From NCBI GenBank assembly GCA_027577595.1, contig JANBRJ010000007.1, positions 62,001-126,000 on the forward strand: a stretch of DNA of 64,000 nt. Direction: 5' to 3'. The notes beneath the pieces are model-generated. The model was given only the letters and a program-made list of their open reading frames with translations. It did no database searches and was not told the origin of the DNA. The translations under genes were made by a program, and so were the position numbers. The stretch is from Coemansia sp. RSA 487. Its lineage: Eukaryota > Kickxellomycota > Kickxellomycetes > Kickxellales > Kickxellaceae. Shown here in pieces: positions 63,340 to 64,000 of the stretch (positions are counted from its first letter, which is position 1; every line of letters starts with the position of its first letter).

Positions 63340-64000
63340 TTAATCCATGGTCAGTGCCTTGCGTGCAAGAGCCAAAGCACCATCCCTCGTCTTATTACCG
63401 CCGATGAATCCCGACTGGTGGACAAAGATGCACCCTTCAATTCCACTGCGCTCCGACAACTCATCGTCGCGAATACCGCGCCAGGCCTCCGGCAGTGCGT
63501 GACGAGATGTGAATGACCCGGGCTTTTCCGAAATAGCTTGAACACGCCAGTTGTTCGAAGTGTCAGGATAAAGAACATAGATGAGCTTTGCAGCGTTGGG
63601 GTCCTTTGCTAGCGCCTCCTCCTCAATAGTGTCCAGGTGGTCCTTCCATGGGCAGAATTGGTCAAATAACACAATCTGGCCGCTCTGATCAATGTCAAAC
63701 CGGCTGGTGAATCCTTGCTCAACAATCTTGCGGCCAGGCAGCCACGCCAAGGCAAAGTAGCGCACACGACCATGGAACTCCTCTCCGGTAATCTCCATCG
63801 CCTTGCCAAACCTAGCGTCCATGTCGCCTTCGGGCTGGTTCCACCACGGGTTCAGGCGAGAAACACGCGACGGAAGGCTGGTCGACTCCTTGTAGGCTGG
63901 CTCAATGTCGTCAGGATAGCGCGAGATTCCATTGTCGTTGCCGTCAATGCTTTCGATTAGAACTTCGTAGAGCTTGTTGTGCAAAATATCCACCTCTGTG
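63340..64000 (-). CDS. MYG1: MYG1 family protein (DHH-like exonuclease), N-terminal part beyond window
   Basis: C-terminal about 219 residues of a MYG1 (UPF0160) protein, a 3'-5' RNA exonuclease found in nucleus and mitochondria of animals. Visible family blocks: VDILHNKLYEVLIESIDGND at the window edge, RVSRLNPWWNQ, YFALAWLPGRKIVEQ, LFDQFCPWKDHL, ALPEAWRGIRDDELS and IEGCIFVHQSGFIGGNKT. The N-terminal catalytic part (H-x-D-D motifs) lies outside. The reading frame is open through base 64000, so the gene is partial here. Confidence 0.92.
   Translation of the reverse strand, partial: TEVDILHNKLYEVLIESIDGNDNGISRYPDDIEPAYKESTSLPSRVSRLNPWWNQPEGDMDARFGKAMEITGEEFHGRVRYFALAWLPGRKIVEQGFTSRFDIDQSGQIVLFDQFCPWKDHLDTIEEEALAKDPNAAKLIYVLYPDTSNNWRVQAISEKPGSFTSRHALPEAWRGIRDDELSERSGIEGCIFVHQSGFIGGNKTRDGALALARKALTMD

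Noticed and set aside
1-64000. tRNA, rRNA, CRISPR, retroelement or virus-like sequence
   Set aside because: I looked for B-box-like GGTTCGA motifs, reverse transcriptase, integrase or capsid-like frames and spaced repeats and saw none; a covariance-model scan was not possible.

Overview
The window is a gene-dense nuclear segment from a fungus. It carries about 26 supported protein-coding genes on both strands, few and short spliceosomal introns (GTAAGT/GTAAGA-type donors), no operons, and fungal gene versions: DEP-DH-PH-CNH Rho GEFs, the fungal mitoribosomal protein mS45 (Mrps35/Bot1 type), a Pat1 decapping factor and an HDEL-tailed calreticulin. Genes also found in animals (Hikeshi, an HDHD2-like phosphatase, an EXD2-type C-terminal domain, NIPA) and the mostly intron-poor structure suggest an early-diverging lineage, perhaps Kickxellomycotina (Coemansia/Linderina-like). 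That placement is inference only.

Layout. 1-17.6 kb: the 3' part of a beta-adaptin gene, then three minus-strand genes (M16 metalloprotease, Cid1-type nucleotidyltransferase, mitochondrial isoleucyl-tRNA synthetase) separated by unusually long gene-free stretches. One of these holds a 0.67-kb element with inverted ends. 17.6-31.6 kb: a very large ZFC3H1/Red1-like RNA-surveillance scaffold, calreticulin, RPS21 (spliced), RPB6, MED10 and PAT1, i.e. much of this stretch concerns RNA synthesis and turnover. 31.9-41.4 kb: a Rho1-type GEF and sorting nexin Snx4/Atg24. 41.9-50.1 kb: mostly mitochondrial genes (release factor 1, mS45, a spliced COX7C/Cox8-type subunit, an unnamed mitochondrial protein) with a small secreted orphan and a NIPA magnesium transporter. 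50.4-64 kb: GINS subunit Psf2, a second Rho GEF, an HNH/EXD2-C protein, an MLRQ/B12D protein, Hikeshi, a glutaredoxin, an HDHD2-like phosphatase and the C-terminal part of MYG1 running off the window.

Five gene models depend on introns that I placed by eye: RPS21, COX7C, NIPA, PSF2 and the first Rho GEF. A short first exon for the ZFC3H1-like gene is a sixth. In each case the reading frame, and where the family is known the family motif, continues exactly across the splice.

Genes are independent units, but several divergent pairs share short promoter intervals: RPB6/MED10, Snx4/mtRF1, calreticulin/RPS21, Hikeshi/glutaredoxin and PSF2/Rho GEF. I saw no tRNA, rRNA, CRISPR array, retroelement or virus-like element. 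The least explained items are the inverted-repeat element at 6.1-6.7 kb, the finger-less ZFC3H1-like scaffold, the stand-alone EXD2-C domain, the secreted orphan at 43.5 kb, and a candidate 59-residue two-exon gene at 48.8-49.1 kb.
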